Assembly (NCBI GenBank): GCA_905221345.1
Contig: CAJNCW010000003.1
Span: forward strand, 227,001-291,000
DNA from: a bacterium
GTDB lineage: Bacteria; Bacillota; Bacilli; Lactobacillales; Streptococcaceae
Length of the DNA stretch: 64,000 bases
Direction of reading: 5' to 3'
In this document: positions 63,958 through 64,000 of the stretch, one piece after another
Position numbering within the stretch: position 1 is the stretch's first letter
Layout: the number at the start of each line of letters is the position of its first letter
Program-made: the position numbers and the translations under genes
Notes under the pieces: model-generated
Told to the model about the DNA's origin: nothing
The model's database searches: none
What the model saw: only the letters and a program-made list of their open reading frames with translations

Positions 63958-64000
63958 ATGAGATTAATAGTAATTTTAAATGTCAACCCAGATTCATCCA
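63958..64000 (+). CDS. Start of a gene running off the window
   Basis: TAGGAG lies 5 bases before ATG 63958; 14 codons are visible (MRLIVILNVNPDSS). Too short to identify. Divergent from the recombinase. Confidence 0.45.
   Translation, partial: MRLIVILNVNPDSS

Larger units (their letters stand above)
14308..64000. mobile_element. Tn5252/Tn5253-like ICE integrated at rplL (left end; right end outside the window)
   Basis: Everything right of the rplL att core is accessory: RepA_N initiator, cytosine methyltransferase, Tn916 insertion, type IV secretion genes, SNF2 mega-protein, Rgg/SHP, PezAT and a tyrosine recombinase. Tn5252 is known to carry a cytosine methyltransferase and to sit at rplL, and Tn5253 is Tn5252 with a Tn916-like element inside. 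No relaxase or second att core is visible, so at least several more kilobases belong to it. Confidence 0.9.

Overview
The window comes from a Mitis-group Streptococcus, most likely S. pneumoniae or a close relative such as S. mitis or S. pseudopneumoniae. The evidence is a choline-binding phosphorylcholine esterase, a TacF-like flippase, a BOX repeat, a streptococcal-type MecA, and the rplJ-rplL locus, whose 3' end is the known integration site of Tn5252-family elements.

Chromosomal part (1-14322): the 3' part of a Pce/CbpE-like gene; a convergent TacF-like flippase; mecA; hom-thrB; a BOX element; msrAB; a two-gene heterodimeric ABC exporter; an MTA/SAH deaminase-type amidohydrolase; and the L10-leader/rplJ/rplL ribosomal operon.

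Outer integrative and conjugative element (ICE), Tn5252/Tn5253-like, from 14308 to beyond the right edge. It starts at the 15-bp attachment core at the end of rplL, followed by two terminators. A replication/accessory cluster comes next: a small ORF, RepA_N initiator, 33-aa membrane peptide, cytosine methyltransferase, Spx-like protein, HTH-like protein and CPBP protease. A complete Tn916-type element is inserted directly after the CPBP gene. The conjugation operon follows it, behind a structured leader: PcfB-like, VirD4, Maff2, VirB6-like, PrgI, VirB4, CHAP hydrolase, PBECR4-type protein, a calcium-motif protein and a 2070-aa SNF2/methylase. An ABC exporter, an Rgg regulator and a 22-aa SHP-like pheromone gene make an apparent quorum-sensing unit. 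After these come a decayed IS5-type transposase, a VirB8-like protein, a TOPRIM primase, small proteins, the PezAT toxin-antitoxin and a tyrosine recombinase. No relaxase, no obvious rplL-specific integrase and no second att core is seen, so the right end of the ICE lies outside the window.

Inner element (about 18581-36604, reverse orientation): Tn916 with int, xis, orf8, orf7, orf9, orf6, tet(M) with its leader, and orf13 to orf24. It is intact except for a one-base deletion in orf20, the relaxase gene. The nested arrangement is that of Tn5253 (Tn5252 carrying Tn5251).

The observations most worth following are: (1) the ICE-borne Rgg/SHP/ABC module; (2) a boxA-like 19-mer shared, with one mismatch, by the leaders of the ICE transfer operon and the Tn916 xis-int transcript. 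Each is followed by foldable noncoding RNA, and the outer transfer operon is punctuated by intrinsic terminators, which suggests processive antitermination; (3) the orf20 frameshift; (4) an Spx-like protein lacking its redox cysteines.
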